Assembly (NCBI GenBank): GCA_024195585.1
Contig: SWBL01000174.1
Coordinates: 40,196-104,195, forward strand
Length of the DNA stretch: 64,000 bases
Source: Aureobasidium sp. EXF-3400
Taxonomy: Eukaryota; Ascomycota; Dothideomycetes; Dothideales; Saccotheciaceae
Reading direction: 5' to 3'
Shown: positions 34,021 through 45,212 of the stretch, one piece after another
How the letters are laid out: each line of letters opens with the position of its first letter
Numbering within the stretch: the first letter of the stretch is position 1
The notes under the pieces: generated by a model
The model's database searches: none
Seen by the model: only the letters and a program-made list of their open reading frames with translations
What the model was told of the DNA's origin: nothing
Translations under genes and position numbers: made by a program

Positions 34021-34299
34021 GTGGAACGACTCTTGGCCACCGGCGAGGATTTGGCCTCCAAGAGCGACATTCTCCGCTTGGAATTCGATGTCTGGCATGA
34101 ATACATTGATCCAGAGCCAACAGAAGACTCGGTCTGCGCTTGGACGAACACGGATGAGTCGAGGAAAGATTGGGTCAACAACCCTTCAACCCCTTGTTCG
34201 TTTCTCTCATTCAGAGATGCTGCTTCTGTTCATCATCAACCGTCTCACTACCACACTATTCGCGTAAAGGTTTGCGCTCACTTCCATCATATTCACTGA
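34021..34299 (+). pseudogene. Possible third remnant of the Cys/His-motif family
   Basis: An open frame without ATG reads RLLATGEDLASKSDILRLEF, then DVWHEYIDPEPTEDSVCAW. Its length, acidic character and the order LL-x-S-x-(I/L)-x-F-x-(V/I)-x-Y-(I/L) resemble the middle part of the 239-residue neighbour (SLLESKISNDSIPAMKIIDF). No N-terminal Cys unit and no acidic tail are found around it. The likeness is weak and could be chance. Confidence 0.25.
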
Positions 34300-34691
34300 C
34301 CTGAGACGCGGCCATGCATGTGTCTGCCCTGCTACTCCGATCATGCCGATTTCTCGAGTACGCGACGCTCCGGGTTTCGCTCTCGGAGATCACTGGAGTG
34401 TTCTGAAAAGGCTCGTTTTCTATTGTTGGTATCAACTAGAGGCACTTTCTGCCTTTTTATATATACATTTCAGGGATTCTTGTCACTGATTATTGATGTA
34501 GACATTCTGGCGCATGAACGCAATGGCGAGATCGTAGTGCGCGATGACGACACGATATGCCTTTTATGTTGATTTTGTTGAATGGAAGTTAGGGATGGTA
34601 GACGAGAAGACGAGAAGACAAGTTGTCCTGAATTCAATGCTCAAACAATATCTAATAGGGTTCTATAAACTTAAACAAAGGAAAATCATGT
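34300..34691. other. Intergenic stretch, nothing recognised
   Basis: About 390 bp including the 3' flank of the M28 peptidase gene. No RNA or repeat seen. Confidence 0.4.
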
Positions 34692-36364
34692 TTACATGAT
34701 GAGCTCATTGCCCTTATACTTGAACAAAGGCGAGCTCTTCTTCGAATGCTCCACTGATCTCTCTTCGACGTGAGTAACACGCTTGGGGAAGCCATCGAAT
34801 GACTTGGCATAGGTGGCGACAGAGTGGGCGATGAGCTGGTAGTAATGTCAGTCAGATGTCCAAGTGTGAGAATACGTAGTGTTGCTTACCTTGGTGTTGA
34901 CTTCCCAAGCAGTCAAGTCCAAGTTGTGGAGGTCGTCGCAAAGTTGGTGGTAGCAAGGATCATACTGTGCTCCAGCTTCACCACCGAAAATGCTGGCTTC
35001 TTGCTTGGTCTTGATGCCCTCGGCACCAGTAGCAATACCGCCGCTTGGAATGCCTTCCATGAGGAAACCGAGGTAATCGCTTCTGCCATCGAACTCGATG
35101 AAGGTGTAGTTGTGGCCTTGCTCCTTGTACCAGTTTTCGTAAAGAACACGAAGCTCGCCTGAGCCGTTGGGGTTCTCTGCGTTGGTGGCGTTGTAGATTT
35201 GATATGCCCAATTTACCGAAGCCATCATATCGTAGTCCATGAAGAGACGAACCTTGTGGTTTTCGGCAGGGGAGAGGTGTTCGGCGTAATAGGTTGATCC
35301 GAGCAGGCCTTCTTCTTCAGCAGCCCACCAAGCAAAGCGAACACAGTTGTTGACCTCATACTTGGTGAGTTGGGTGGCGACTTCGAGAAGAGAAATGGTG
35401 CCAGAGCCGTCGTCGTTGATGCCAGGGCCAGGGGCTACACTGTCGCTGTGACCGCCGAGCATGACACAGTTTTCTGGGTCACCAGCAGTTGTCTGAGCAA
35501 TGACGTTGGTGGTCATGATCTCATCAACAATTGCATCGATGTAAGCGATAGCATCAAGCTTCTTGGTAGTGTTCGTGAGTGTTGCGACATAAGGTGCAGC
35601 ATCTTCGGCAGAGAGGCCAAAAGTGGCAACGTGATCAGGCGTGGGATTGCCAAGAGTGCCCGAGAGTTCACCCTTCTCATTGTTGTAGATGATGGCAGCA
35701 TCGGCTCCAGCTTTGCCAGCGTTGGCTGACTTGTCGCCGAAGGAACAGGTACCACGCTTGATGAGTGCAATCTGGCCAGTCATGTTGCGAGGGAAGTCGC
35801 TGGGCGAGCATCCTCCATTGGGAACCAGGAGGACGTCACCATAGACAGGTTCATGACGCTTGGTGGCAGGAGTAAGAGACATTGGGGTTGCTGATTTGGG
35901 GACATCGTATCCGATCACGAGACGAGACTCGATGACATTACCACTAACAGCCGGGAATGTCTGGTTCGTGATGTTGTAGTAGTTTCCCAGCTTGGAGATC
36001 TCCGAGTAAATGTAGTCGACAGTACCAAGGTGTCCTAAGATCAAAGTCAGCACTGATTCATAGGCAGGTTGATGGGATCGTGCTCACCTTTGCTGCCAAT
36101 GACTCTGGTTGGGTGATTGTACTCAGGGATGCTGAGCTCGGCAATCTTGTAGAGTTCTTCGGCACGGGCAACCAGCTTCTTGATGTCGATATCTGCCTGG
36201 AGCTTGTTGGTGTCGATCACAGTGCCATTACTGATGTCAGACGATGTCGAGGGGATCACTGAACTGTATGAGGAATAAGAGTCATCTGCAACAAGTGGGA
36301 GTTGTCTGGCCGAAGCGGCGGCAGCAACGCATGCAAGTGCAGTACAAGTCCGAAGGATAGCCAT
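34692..36364 (-). CDS. M28 zinc aminopeptidase with PA domain, secreted or vacuolar
   Basis: Exons 36364-36088, 36034-34890 and 34835-34692 give 521 residues. A signal peptide (MAILRTCTALACVAAAASA) precedes a propeptide-like segment. A protease-associated domain follows (NGGCSPSDFPRNMTGQIALIKRG is split over this region), then the M28 catalytic core. Zinc ligands are visible in order: GGHSDSVAPGPG (His), INDDGSGT (Asp), AAEEEGLLGS (Glu-Glu), FMDYDM (Asp) and DPCYHQLCDD (His). Length and order match fungal leucine aminopeptidase 2 and yeast Ape3 (aminopeptidase Y), which remove N-terminal residues from peptides outside the cell or in the vacuole. The short third exon gives the C-terminal LIAHSVATYAKSFDGFP. 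Several N-glycosylation sites are present. Confidence 0.93.
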
Positions 36365-37341
36365 GATGATATAAAAACAAGTGATGATGATGTTGGATGT
36401 GGAAGAGATGATGATGGGATACTTGAGTACTCTTATACTGTTGAGCACATGAGAAGGTACTGTATTCGAGGAAGTCACGAGTATGCTCTTGATAAGGTTG
36501 TCATGCAGGACGCTCGTACCTTGCCGATCGTTGCCGAGACCGGACAAGTCGCTCCGCGATAAGGGTCATGCTTGACACCGCTTTGCCTACTGACTTAGAT
36601 GTTTCCATTCGTCCTTTATACACGTTATAGCTTCAGAAACAGATCCAAGTACTACGGTATGCCTCGACATCTAGAATTATGGCCTCGATATGACAACAAC
36701 ATTGCTGACATGAAGCCGTTCGTGACTGAAGGCAGGAAATCAGAGCAACCATCGCTCTTGCCTAACCAAGAGCCAAGGGCTTCGTGCATAAAAGGTGCAC
36801 CTGGGCAACCACACCTCTTATAGAAGGTACTCAGATATTTCGCCATGAGACCTTCAGTTCACACCTCTCTCCGCCATACTACCTTCCTGAAGTTACTGTA
36901 GTATTCCTGGGCAGAATCCACTTCTGCTGCGACATGTATTCATGACCTTCAAGTAGACATTATTCCGCCTTGGCTGCTTGCGACTTGGAGGCGTGATGGT
37001 CAACGATCTGGCCGTTTGGAGAAGGAGCTCAACCAATGCTCCATGTCGCTTGAAAAGACTTGCTTGATCTGCCTTATCATGCCTTGGTTGACTTCTTGGC
37101 CTTGCTCTCGCAAATCAGATGCTAGGTATGTGTTGAGAGTGTGAGCTCGAAGCTCAGATATGATATGCAAGAATAAGAGGTAGAGGTACAACATGATACG
37201 CTGTCAGCACTTGAGCAGCGCACTAGAAACCGAAAATGAACAAAGATGCTAGAGCAACGCCGAGGACCATGCAACCATAAAATGCCGGCTTTGCTCTCGT
37301 CAATGAAGGAGCAAGCCTGGTAGTGTCTTGCCGATAGACAA
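36365..37341. other. Intergenic stretch, nothing recognised
   Basis: About 980 bp: promoter of the M28 gene and 3' flank of RPC34. Short opposed frames only. Confidence 0.5.
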
Positions 37342-38483
37342 TCAAGCTCTCAGCCAGGTCTGGAAGTACTCGCAATTCTTCGCATTGACAGGGCCACCGT
37401 CTTCACAAAGGTTGAAGACTGGACACCTTCCACAAGGCGCCTGGCTCAACCCATTGCCTTCAACCTCCTCGACTGCATCTGCCACTTGTCTTCCCTGCAT
37501 GATGTTCTTCATGGCTTCTGTGGCTCCAAAGACACCCTTGCAAGTTCTGTAGCCATTTCCGATCTTCTCAATACGCTCGTCGAACACCAGCACGTCGAGC
37601 AGGTTCTGTAGATCGGATTCGGCAAGTGCGGAACTGTCCTTGAGGAATCCGGCTTCGGTGATGAAATGATGGATGGCAGAGACAGTTGGATAACCGCGCC
37701 AGCCTGCCGGGTAGGAGATTTGTGTTTCGTAGCCGCCTGCTCTACGTGACTTTGGATGTGATCCTTCTATATCTGTTGTGTCGTTTCTCTTCCTCTTTTT
37801 TGAACCCCCGTCGGCGTCAGGAGTGGCTTCGCGCTTGATATAGACAGTCTTCCAGCTGTTTTGGGCGATGAAGTGGATCACGGCATCTGCGGTGATAGCA
37901 ATCAACTCGACGTCCAGTTCGCCGTCGCTGAACCATGGTCCTCCAGTGACATCCTCGTTTGGGCTCAGGTGGTAGAGCATGTAAATCTTCTGGGCAGGGT
38001 TCTTGATGGACTTGACGGGCTTGACAAGCTTCTTGCTCTCGAGTGTCTTCATGGCTTTCGTAACGGTGGTTTGATGGATGTTGGTGCGCTGTTTGATCGT
38101 CTTTGTCCAGGTGCCATTGGTGCCACTATTTTCAATCTGGTTGTAGACCATGCGCTCATCATCGTTAAGAGTGACAATCCTGGTTGGTACTGTCAGCCTC
38201 TTGTTCCCAGAATGTAGCGTGCAGAGTTGAATACGCACTTCGCAGCATCATCCTTAGTGCGCAGCGCATAGCAGATCTTGCCCTCCATTTGCATCAAGCG
38301 TATCAACTGTGCATCCATCAAGCCTTGCACCAACTCCAACAGCGCTTGAGCACTATCCACCACTCCCATCTTGAGCAATTCATCCTGTCCAAAGATTTTG
38401 GCGCGTCCTTCTGGAGAGCTGAGCGCGGCATTTGTGCAGCGCTCATACAGCTCCGAGCTCGACTCTTCCAGCTTTGCCGCCAT
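37342..38483 (-). CDS. RPC34: RNA polymerase III subunit RPC34 (RPC6)
   Basis: Exons 38483-38239 and 38179-37342, 360 residues. RPC34 is part of the RPC82-RPC34-RPC31 heterotrimer that opens promoters for RNA polymerase III in the nucleus. The N-terminal winged-helix region (KIFGQDELLKMG ... QALLELVQGLMDAQLIRLM) leads over the splice site into a second winged helix (LNDDERMVYNQIENSG, then TNIHQTTVTKAMKTLESKKL), with the family motif IKNPAQKIYMLYHLSPNEDV. The C-terminus has the conserved Cys set CGRCPVFNLCEDGG...NCEYFQTWL, which in relatives binds an iron-sulfur cluster. A basic insertion (GGSKKRKRNDTTDIEG) sits between the second and third helical units. The intron donor is gtgcgt. The start ATG follows directly on the short upstream region shared with nothing else. 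Confidence 0.94.
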
Positions 38484-39006
38484 GGTTCGTCAAGTTGTTT
38501 GCGACGATGGGCTGGGAAGGTGGGTTGGCAAATGATCGAGTCGCATGTGAAACTTTGTGACTTGGATCTGCGGGAGGGAAGTTTTGGTCGGAGCTTGTTG
38601 CACTTCCGACGCCGATCAATTTACGCTCCCTGTGTGACCCTGTCTCCTTACCTAAAGCATATTCTTGCCCTTGGGATGAGATTGAAACAAAGTCAGACTT
38701 CGTGTCGAAAGGCATCTTGGTCCTCTGTTGTGTCATCAGAAACCAGGAATACGCCCTCGGTGATGGTGAAGTCAAAATGCAACTGAATGGCGATACATCA
38801 AAACATCAGACCTAGCCAAGCAGTCATCAATTTGCAAGAGTCAACCTAGACGTAGATAAAAGAGAATGGATAATATACATACAAGGACTTGATTTGTCCT
38901 TTGCGACCGCCGCTAACGATGCAAGTTACAAGAAGAGTTACTACACTATGCTACATGCTGGCAATTTTTGAATAGAGAGATGTTTGCGAGGCACCTCTCA
39001 TCACCG
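38484..39006. other. Intergenic stretch, nothing recognised
   Basis: About 520 bp: promoter of RPC34 and 3' flank of the AT-hook gene. Confidence 0.5.
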
Positions 39007-41415
39007 TCAAAAGCTCCTAACAAATCCATGTTGATCTCTTCGATGCCCTTCAGGTCCTTGTGGCCCACCCGGTACTTGTGGTGGACCTTGCTGCTGCTGT
39101 TGCTGAGAAGGAGGAGGCTGTTGTTGCATTGGAGGTAGACCTTGACCCGGATGATGAACAGGTTGATGCCATACGAGACCGCCAGGACCCTGGAGACCAG
39201 GCAGTGCAAAGCCAGATCCCCAGTGCTGTGGTACGTGTTGCGGCATCTGTTGAGGTGGCCCTGGAGGAGGTAGGACGCCTGTGGGTGGATAAGGCCCTGT
39301 ATAGCCACCAAACTGCTGATGTTGTGGGTGTTGATGCTGATGTTGCTGCTGCTGAGCCTGTTGTTGTGCAGCAATCAAACCGCCATGTTGCGACATGTAT
39401 CGTGCATGAGCTTCGGCAGCACGATGGCGTTCAGCAGCCTGTGCTTCTGCTTCACGGGCTTTGTCCTCCGCTTCCTTGGCCTTGCGACGAGCCCACCATT
39501 CAACCATACTCTTGGAGCGCTTTTCGCTGCGAGGAACTTTACGCTTGGGATCGACTGGAACTCCTCCCGCTGTGGCTGGTGCACTGGGTGTCGTATCGAC
39601 TGATCCAGGCGTAAGGCTCGTCTCTGCGCTCGCCAAAATGTCAGAATTGACGCTTCCAATACCTGGTGTACCATTGCTCGGTGCTTTTGGTACGCGAGGG
39701 CCTTTCGGAATACCAGCATCTGATCTTTTGTGGTGATTCTTACTCCCTTTTGGTCGTCCCTTTTTCTTCCCACTAGCTGTGAGTGATGGCCCATCTTCGC
39801 TCTGCGGGTCAATCTGCGACTCGTCTGCTAGTCCTGGGGTTGTTGTCTCCGTTGCAGGTTGATATTCGAGTACAGGGCTGTTCTCCCGCGTATCTGGCGG
39901 CACACTGCCTGCGTCTGAGCCTGACATCTCATCTTCGGATGCTGTGACCGAAACTGCAGCACTCTCTTCACGAAGCTCTTGCAGACGCTTTGCAACCAAG
40001 CCTCCCCGTCCGCCGCCACGCCCGCCTCTGCCACCTCGACCTCCACGGCCGCCCCTCCCTCCTCTTCCACCCCGCGTGGCTGTTTTGCCTCGCTTTGCCA
40101 TGGGTTCATCCGCTTCAGGAGTCTCGCTCATGGCATTTGCACCTCTCTTCCTTCCCATAACTTGATCAGTGGAAACAACGCCATCATACTTGGCAACCGG
40201 TTTCCTAGCCCGTCTGCCAGTGACAATTTCTTCCGGAGGAACAGCCGTAGCAGCTGCGGAAGCTTCTTTGTTGGCCTGACCACGAGGTTGACGAGTACGT
40301 AATTCTCTGCCAGAAGCATCTCTAACGACTTTCTGGGCGATAGGATCTTGCATGCCGACTTTCTTCGCATCGAACACGTAATCGTACAACTCAGCTTCCT
40401 TCTGATCCTCATGAACCATGGGATCTATCGGGTTACGTTGACCAGTTGCAGCTTTACGAGGAATAGCGGCATGTGGAGCGGTTATTTTTTCAAGCTCTAG
40501 GTATTCGTCTTGCCACGCACGTAGTGCTGCTGCTGTGTTGGCGGCCAGTACATATAGGTTATCCGTAGATCTTACGCCTGGTAAAAACTTGGTCAAAGGC
40601 CCAATAAAGACGTCTGGTTGTGTCATTGGCTCGAAGAGTTTGTTGTACAAAGCTTGCGCTTCATCGTCTGGTAGGTTGGGATCCTCGAATATCTCGTCGG
40701 TGAAGGGAGATGGTAGGTCATCATCACTGACAATGTCCTCCTCCGGCGCCAGAAGAGGCAACTCTGGTGAAGGTTCGCGAGAAGGCTGTCGTGATGCTGA
40801 CTGAGCACCACCTCGTCGTCTTCGTTTCACAGTGCCACCTCGTTTTGACAAGGTGATTCCTCGAGGCAGAGGCTGAAAGTTGTTCGAGATGTGGTCATCG
40901 TCATCAGCATCGTCATCCTTTTCAGGATCATCGATGTCTGATGCAGTATTGTCTCCGTTGCCATTGAAAGAAGTCGTTGCAGGACGATTGAATGGAGTGT
41001 TCTCATGTGTTTCGCTTGCAAGATGGCCTGTGCTCTCATCGGACTCGGGCTTCTTTTTGGTCTGTCCATTCTGGCTGGATGCTAGACCAGTGAAGAAGAT
41101 GGCTTCATGAGCACTCTCGCGACGAGCTCTTCGTGCAGCACGGCGATCATTAGGACTTTGAGGCTTGCTGAAACTTCTTGCTTGGTCCTCAGCTTGATAA
41201 GTCTCTAGAACCTCCTGATCAATGCCAGAAATCGCAAATATGCGATCATTGATCCATCTTAGAGACACAGGGTCTGTTTCGGCATAGTTGGGACCCTTTG
41301 CTGTGATAGTGGAGTTCATCTTGTCGGGAGAGGAATTGTTGGTTGACCTAGTGGTGCGAGTGAGAGAGGGGCTGACTTGAGGTAATTGAGGTTTGCTGTG
41401 AGTCCTTGTTCGCAT
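39007..41415 (-). CDS. AT-hook and RG-repeat nuclear protein, 802 aa
   Basis: Single exon from the ATG (MRTRTHSKPQLPQVSPSLTR). The protein is largely disordered. In order it has a short conserved-looking segment (SLRWINDRIFAISGIDQEVL), a basic run (RRAARRARRESAHEAIFFTG), an acidic tract (DDPEKDDDADDDDHIS), a more ordered part (PLTKFLPGVRSTDNLYVLA), an RGG-type repeat (GRGGRGGRGGRGGRGG, roughly residues 450-470), an AT-hook-like motif (KKKGRPKGSKNHHKR, near 560), a basic helix with Arg/Lys/Glu/Ala (about 640-690) and a Gln/Pro/Gly-rich tail. The AT-hook binds the minor groove of AT-rich DNA and RGG repeats bind RNA or act in condensates, so a chromatin or nuclear RNA role is likely. I cannot name an ortholog; a chromatin-remodelling subunit is one possibility. 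It is head to head with MTC1. Confidence 0.75.
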   Translation of the reverse strand: MRTRTHSKPQLPQVSPSLTRTTRSTNNSSPDKMNSTITAKGPNYAETDPVSLRWINDRIFAISGIDQEVLETYQAEDQARSFSKPQSPNDRRAARRARRESAHEAIFFTGLASSQNGQTKKKPESDESTGHLASETHENTPFNRPATTSFNGNGDNTASDIDDPEKDDDADDDDHISNNFQPLPRGITLSKRGGTVKRRRRGGAQSASRQPSREPSPELPLLAPEEDIVSDDDLPSPFTDEIFEDPNLPDDEAQALYNKLFEPMTQPDVFIGPLTKFLPGVRSTDNLYVLAANTAAALRAWQDEYLELEKITAPHAAIPRKAATGQRNPIDPMVHEDQKEAELYDYVFDAKKVGMQDPIAQKVVRDASGRELRTRQPRGQANKEASAAATAVPPEEIVTGRRARKPVAKYDGVVSTDQVMGRKRGANAMSETPEADEPMAKRGKTATRGGRGGRGGRGGRGGRGGRGGGRGGLVAKRLQELREESAAVSVTASEDEMSGSDAGSVPPDTRENSPVLEYQPATETTTPGLADESQIDPQSEDGPSLTASGKKKGRPKGSKNHHKRSDAGIPKGPRVPKAPSNGTPGIGSVNSDILASAETSLTPGSVDTTPSAPATAGGVPVDPKRKVPRSEKRSKSMVEWWARRKAKEAEDKAREAEAQAAERHRAAEAHARYMSQHGGLIAAQQQAQQQQHQHQHPQHQQFGGYTGPYPPTGVLPPPGPPQQMPQHVPQHWGSGFALPGLQGPGGLVWHQPVHHPGQGLPPMQQQPPPSQQQQQQGPPQVPGGPQGPEGHRRDQHGFVRSF

Positions 41416-41989
41416 TGTTATCAATATTGTCGCTAGAGAATTAAGATAGTGACTCTATTGTCGTGGCAAGCCGAGGTTATAGTCCGAAGGAGCTTATCCA
41501 GAAGACCAAAAACTTGAAGGAATGATCGGAAAGCAACTAAGACATTACTCAAGCCCCGAAAGACTCGAGAAACAAGAAGTAGCCAAGTTGGAGTGATGTG
41601 ATGAAGAAAGCAAAGGAGGATAACGTTTAAGCGAGCAAAATTGAACCGAGGAGTTTGAGGGAATGCCAGGAGGAAAAAAAGTTGGCAAGAACAAGGCAGT
41701 GATTTGTACAGAATGCCGAGCAGAGGTTTCTGACGCGACCGAGGGGATTTGCAAAAGCAGAGATGGGATATAACGAGAATGATAGTCTTTTTCGAGTTGT
41801 GTGATTGATTTCCAGACTCGTAGTCCCAAGGCCGGTTCCACACGACACGACAGCAGCCAATGACAGGGCCGGCGACTAACGCCGGGAGCTAGCCGAGTCT
41901 AAGCTAGTGGCTTTCCCCAGCTTTGGACCTGGCGACATTCGAGGAACAATCAAGCCTCCAGCACTTGTTCACTCGCAATACAAACAACC
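41416..41989. promoter_or_regulatory. Shared upstream region of the AT-hook gene and MTC1
   Basis: 574 bp between two divergent starts (41415 on minus, 41990 on plus). No TATA box is evident. The minus-strand frames here are without support and the region is best read as a bidirectional promoter with 5' leaders. Confidence 0.5.
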
Positions 41990-43510
41990 ATGTCCAAGAA
42001 ACTGACTGACGAAGAGCTGCTCGCTCAATTTGAGGACATCCCCTCGGCTGACAGCACCGCTCCCTCGTCAGCCAAACCTCCATCTGGAACTGTCGACGAT
42101 GACGACCCGCTAGCAGAGCTCAGCGCCCTGGCAGCTGCCCGCCCCGTTTCCCGTCCAGAAACCCCTCGTCTATCCACCGGTACCACCTCTACAGCCTCAG
42201 GCACCAAATCCAAACCTGAACACACCCCTCAGAGCTCTGGCCCATCGAGCGGACGCACTAGCGAAGATCGATCCAAGGCACGCAAGAGTACCGAAAGCGC
42301 TCGCAGCTACCACCAAAGTCAAACGCCCAATGATCAGCCTGAACTGAAACAAGAGACCCAGCAAGAACAAAAGGCACAAAGCAGCGGTGGTGGTTGGGGT
42401 TTTGGTGGATGGGGAGCTAGCGTCTTCAGTGCCGCCAGTGCCGCTGTCAAGCAAGCAGAAGCCGCTGTCAAGGAGGTGCGCGGCAACCCTGAAGTCCTCA
42501 AGTATGCTGAACAGCTGCGTCACAACGTCAACGTCGAGAGCTTGAAGGCATATGGAGGCAACGTGCGCAACATGGCTTTGCCCACCTTCACCTCTCTACT
42601 TGAGACAATCGCTCCTCCCATTGCACAACACGAGCGCTTGATCATCCACACCACACACGATCTACAAGCATACCCCTCTCTCGACCCCATCATCTACGAA
42701 GTCTTCTCGCGCGTCATGCAACAAGTCGAGGGCGGCGACTTGCTTGTCATCCAACGAGGTTCGGAATCCCGCCAACGTGGCCGCAGCTCCTCCGAGGTGG
42801 CCTACCGTGGGAACATTCTAGGAACGGGAAGTGGTGCATGGACTGATGGCCCTTGGTGGCGCGAACAAGCTACACAACGTAGTCTGGGTGCAGTCAAGGG
42901 CCTGACCGAAGGTACCAAACTCTGTCGCGCTAACGCTGAAGCATACGCAAACGATTTCTTCTCGTCGCGCGGCGGTATCGAAGAAGTCGCAAAGCAAGCC
43001 ACACAGACCCTCTCAGAGTCCAACCCCGTCCGCAGCTCGGACATCTTCCTCGCTATCCAACCTGTTATACAGTCTGCTGCCAAAGAGCTCTTCGCAGCAG
43101 GCCCCAAGCCCGACGAGCCTAAGAGCGACGTCGTCGAACCCGACACTGACGAAGAGACCACTCTCTTCGCCATCTACCTTCACGATCCAATCCACTCCCT
43201 GTCTTTCTCCTCGCTATCGCAATCCTTCCCCGCACAATGGGCCCAATGGCTTGACGCCTCATCACCCAACCCCGAAGACCCCGATACTCTTCCCGACAGC
43301 ATTCGCGAAATTGTCGAATCTGGCGGCATCGACCCTCGCGAGTGGGTCTCAGAATGGATCCAGGACACCTTGAATCTCGCCATCGGCGTCGTGGCTCAAA
43401 GATATGTGGCAAAGAGAATGGGAGTTGGCGAGGGTGGTATCGGCAAGGGCAAGGCCAGACAAAGAGCCGAAGAAACAGACGCTGCTGGTGAGGCCGCTAG
43501 AGCCATCTAG
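41990..43510 (+). CDS. MTC1: Maintenance of telomere capping protein 1 (DUF5427)
   Basis: Single exon, 506 residues, starting MSKKLTDEELLAQFEDIPS, the typical Mtc1 opening. A low-complexity Ser/Thr/Pro region (to about residue 125) precedes the family motif GGGWGFGGWGASVFSAASAA, an Ala-rich helix (VKQAEAAVKEVRGNPE) and the body with FTSLLETIAPPIAQHERLII, DPIIYEVFSRVMQQVEGG, and YLHDPIHSLSFSSLSQSFP. The C-terminus has IREIVESGGIDPREWVSEWI and an ending of basic residues with GEGGIGKGKARQRAEE. Yeast MTC1 was found through genetic interaction with cdc13 and the protein occurs in the cytoplasm and COPI/Golgi-linked fractions; its molecular activity is unknown. Identification rests on the WGFGGWG and helix motifs and is firm. 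Confidence 0.9.
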   Translation: MSKKLTDEELLAQFEDIPSADSTAPSSAKPPSGTVDDDDPLAELSALAAARPVSRPETPRLSTGTTSTASGTKSKPEHTPQSSGPSSGRTSEDRSKARKSTESARSYHQSQTPNDQPELKQETQQEQKAQSSGGGWGFGGWGASVFSAASAAVKQAEAAVKEVRGNPEVLKYAEQLRHNVNVESLKAYGGNVRNMALPTFTSLLETIAPPIAQHERLIIHTTHDLQAYPSLDPIIYEVFSRVMQQVEGGDLLVIQRGSESRQRGRSSSEVAYRGNILGTGSGAWTDGPWWREQATQRSLGAVKGLTEGTKLCRANAEAYANDFFSSRGGIEEVAKQATQTLSESNPVRSSDIFLAIQPVIQSAAKELFAAGPKPDEPKSDVVEPDTDEETTLFAIYLHDPIHSLSFSSLSQSFPAQWAQWLDASSPNPEDPDTLPDSIREIVESGGIDPREWVSEWIQDTLNLAIGVVAQRYVAKRMGVGEGGIGKGKARQRAEETDAAGEAARAI

Positions 43511-43793
43511 AGTTTCTTGATGATTTTACTATCGTTATTCTACATGAAAGGCGTTTGGGAGGAAGGAGCGGTTGGTACTAGGCAGCATATTTTGATTAAT
43601 GACCATCCCTATTCTCTTATGTGATCTGTCCTGTCGACGTGAATATTGAGTAATCATCACAACATAGACACAAGGCAGACCAATGTATTCATTCCAAGAT
43701 GTCTTTCAATTCATAGCTCTATTGCGAGACTGATATATGATCTTCTTCCAAAAAGGCATTTCCCAACTGTGCTGTCTTTCAAAAGCAACGCAT
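43511..43793. other. Convergent 3' flanks of MTC1 and the GFA gene
   Basis: 283 bp between two gene ends. Nothing else seen. Confidence 0.4.
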
Positions 43794-44293
43794 TTACTGA
43801 GGAGGCAGAACCTCGAAGGTGTTGGCAACCTCCTTCTCCCACGAGAAGCGGTCCTTGCCGTAAATCTCAGCAGCAGGGCCAAAGTTCTTGCGGCCCTCAG
43901 AGAGGAGACCTGTGCGCAGGATGATCTTGTCGTCGCCAAGAGCGGTCTGGTGGTGGTAGACGTGGGTCTGGTTATTCGCATCCTTGAGTCAGCAAATGTT
44001 CTCAAAAGAAACAATGTTCTTGACTAGAAAGCAGAACTTACAGTGCAGTTGGGGCAGTAGTAGCAGTGGACGGGGTTGCCAGAGTCACCCTTGTAGGTGT
44101 AGTTCTTGAGGCTGTCGCCGCCCTTTGTGATCTTCAGGCTGTCCTTGGGGACGATCTGGTTGAGGGTGTAGGCGCCGCCAGACAGGATCTTGCAGGTGTT
44201 GCAGTGACAGAGGATGTGGCTAGAGGTGTCCTTGTCAAGGGAGGCGGTCCATTCAGTGGCACCACAGTGGCAGGCTCCGTTGTAGGTAGACAT
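43794..44293 (-). CDS. GFA/CENP-V family zinc protein
   Basis: Exons 44293-44042 and 43982-43794, 146 residues, usual for the family. The zinc-binding Cys pattern is complete: GACHCGATEW, then ILCHCNTCKILSGGAY and CYYCPNCT. The C-terminal part (ILRTGLLSEGRKNFGPAAEI, then YGKDRFSWEKEV) is also typical. The name comes from bacterial glutathione-dependent formaldehyde-activating enzyme, whose reaction has been questioned; most fungal members are uncharacterised, although some act as glutathione-adduct carbon-sulfur lyases. The substrate is unknown. Cytosolic, no signal peptide. The intron (gtaagt to ctcaag, 59 bp) falls right after the last Cys pair. Confidence 0.9.
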
Positions 44294-45212
44294 TTTTGTG
44301 TGTAGGGTGTGTGGGTTGACTCGGTGGTATGGGAAGAGTTCACAAATGATGTATGAGAAAGAAGGAGGGGCAAAGTATCAAGAACGAGGAGCCAACTGTC
44401 AATTAATACCCTGAGGCTTCAAAAAGGGCTATTTGAGTGTTTGAAGCTTGACATCAGAGCTAGTGCTTGGGCATGGCGGTCTTCTGGAGCTGGTTCGGCC
44501 TTTTGCCTTTTGCTTCCCCTCCTTCACGAACACATGGTCCAATGGACAATGTGCGCTCGGCATTGCCGTACGCATCAGCTTACTGTCTTGAATTCCACAC
44601 CTCAGTCTAGACTCTTTTGCCAGCAGAATGGCTTCCATCTGTAAGCATAGAACTGGTGGTTGTCTTGTAAGGATGTGGAACGAATTCCAAATCACAAGAC
44701 GAGTTCATTGGTCGGAGCTGTCATTGAGCGGGGTGAGCAATCGCCATGACGTACCCTGTTTGGTCAGAGCTCCTTAAACCGGTGGAGGTGCGCTTCGAAA
44801 GAGGAAGCGATCAAACACCATCGACGAAGGATGGAAATGTTGACGGACCGTCAAAGCTTTCTTGCGACTTCACTGATGTTCGTCGCGCATGGTTGGGCGT
44901 GCCTGCGTATATTGAAGAATCACAGCATGACAATGGAGCATCGAGCTTCGCTACCATAACAGCGTTGGCCGTTACGATCCCATATCATTTGAAATCAAGA
45001 ACTCTGCTCTGGCATGTATCCACGCGCAGACGTCCAGATGCTTGCCTTGCCCTGAAATGTAACTGGTCTCAACCTATTGTTCACAAACAGACATGATTCT
45101 GTGTCCTCGACGTAATTGATATACCTGATACGAGCTGATGTATATTCATAAATTCGTAAGTCTCATGCCCGCACTGTAGCTAGCCTTCAACACTGAGCTT
45201 CATTTTTTTCCC
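44294..45212. other. Intergenic stretch, nothing recognised
   Basis: About 920 bp: promoter of the GFA gene and 3' flank of the NTF2-like gene. The 116-codon frame at 44746-45096 has no bias, domain or transcript signals. Confidence 0.5.

Noticed and set aside
44746..45096. 116-codon frame upstream of the GFA gene
   Set aside because: No bias or motif and no splice partner.
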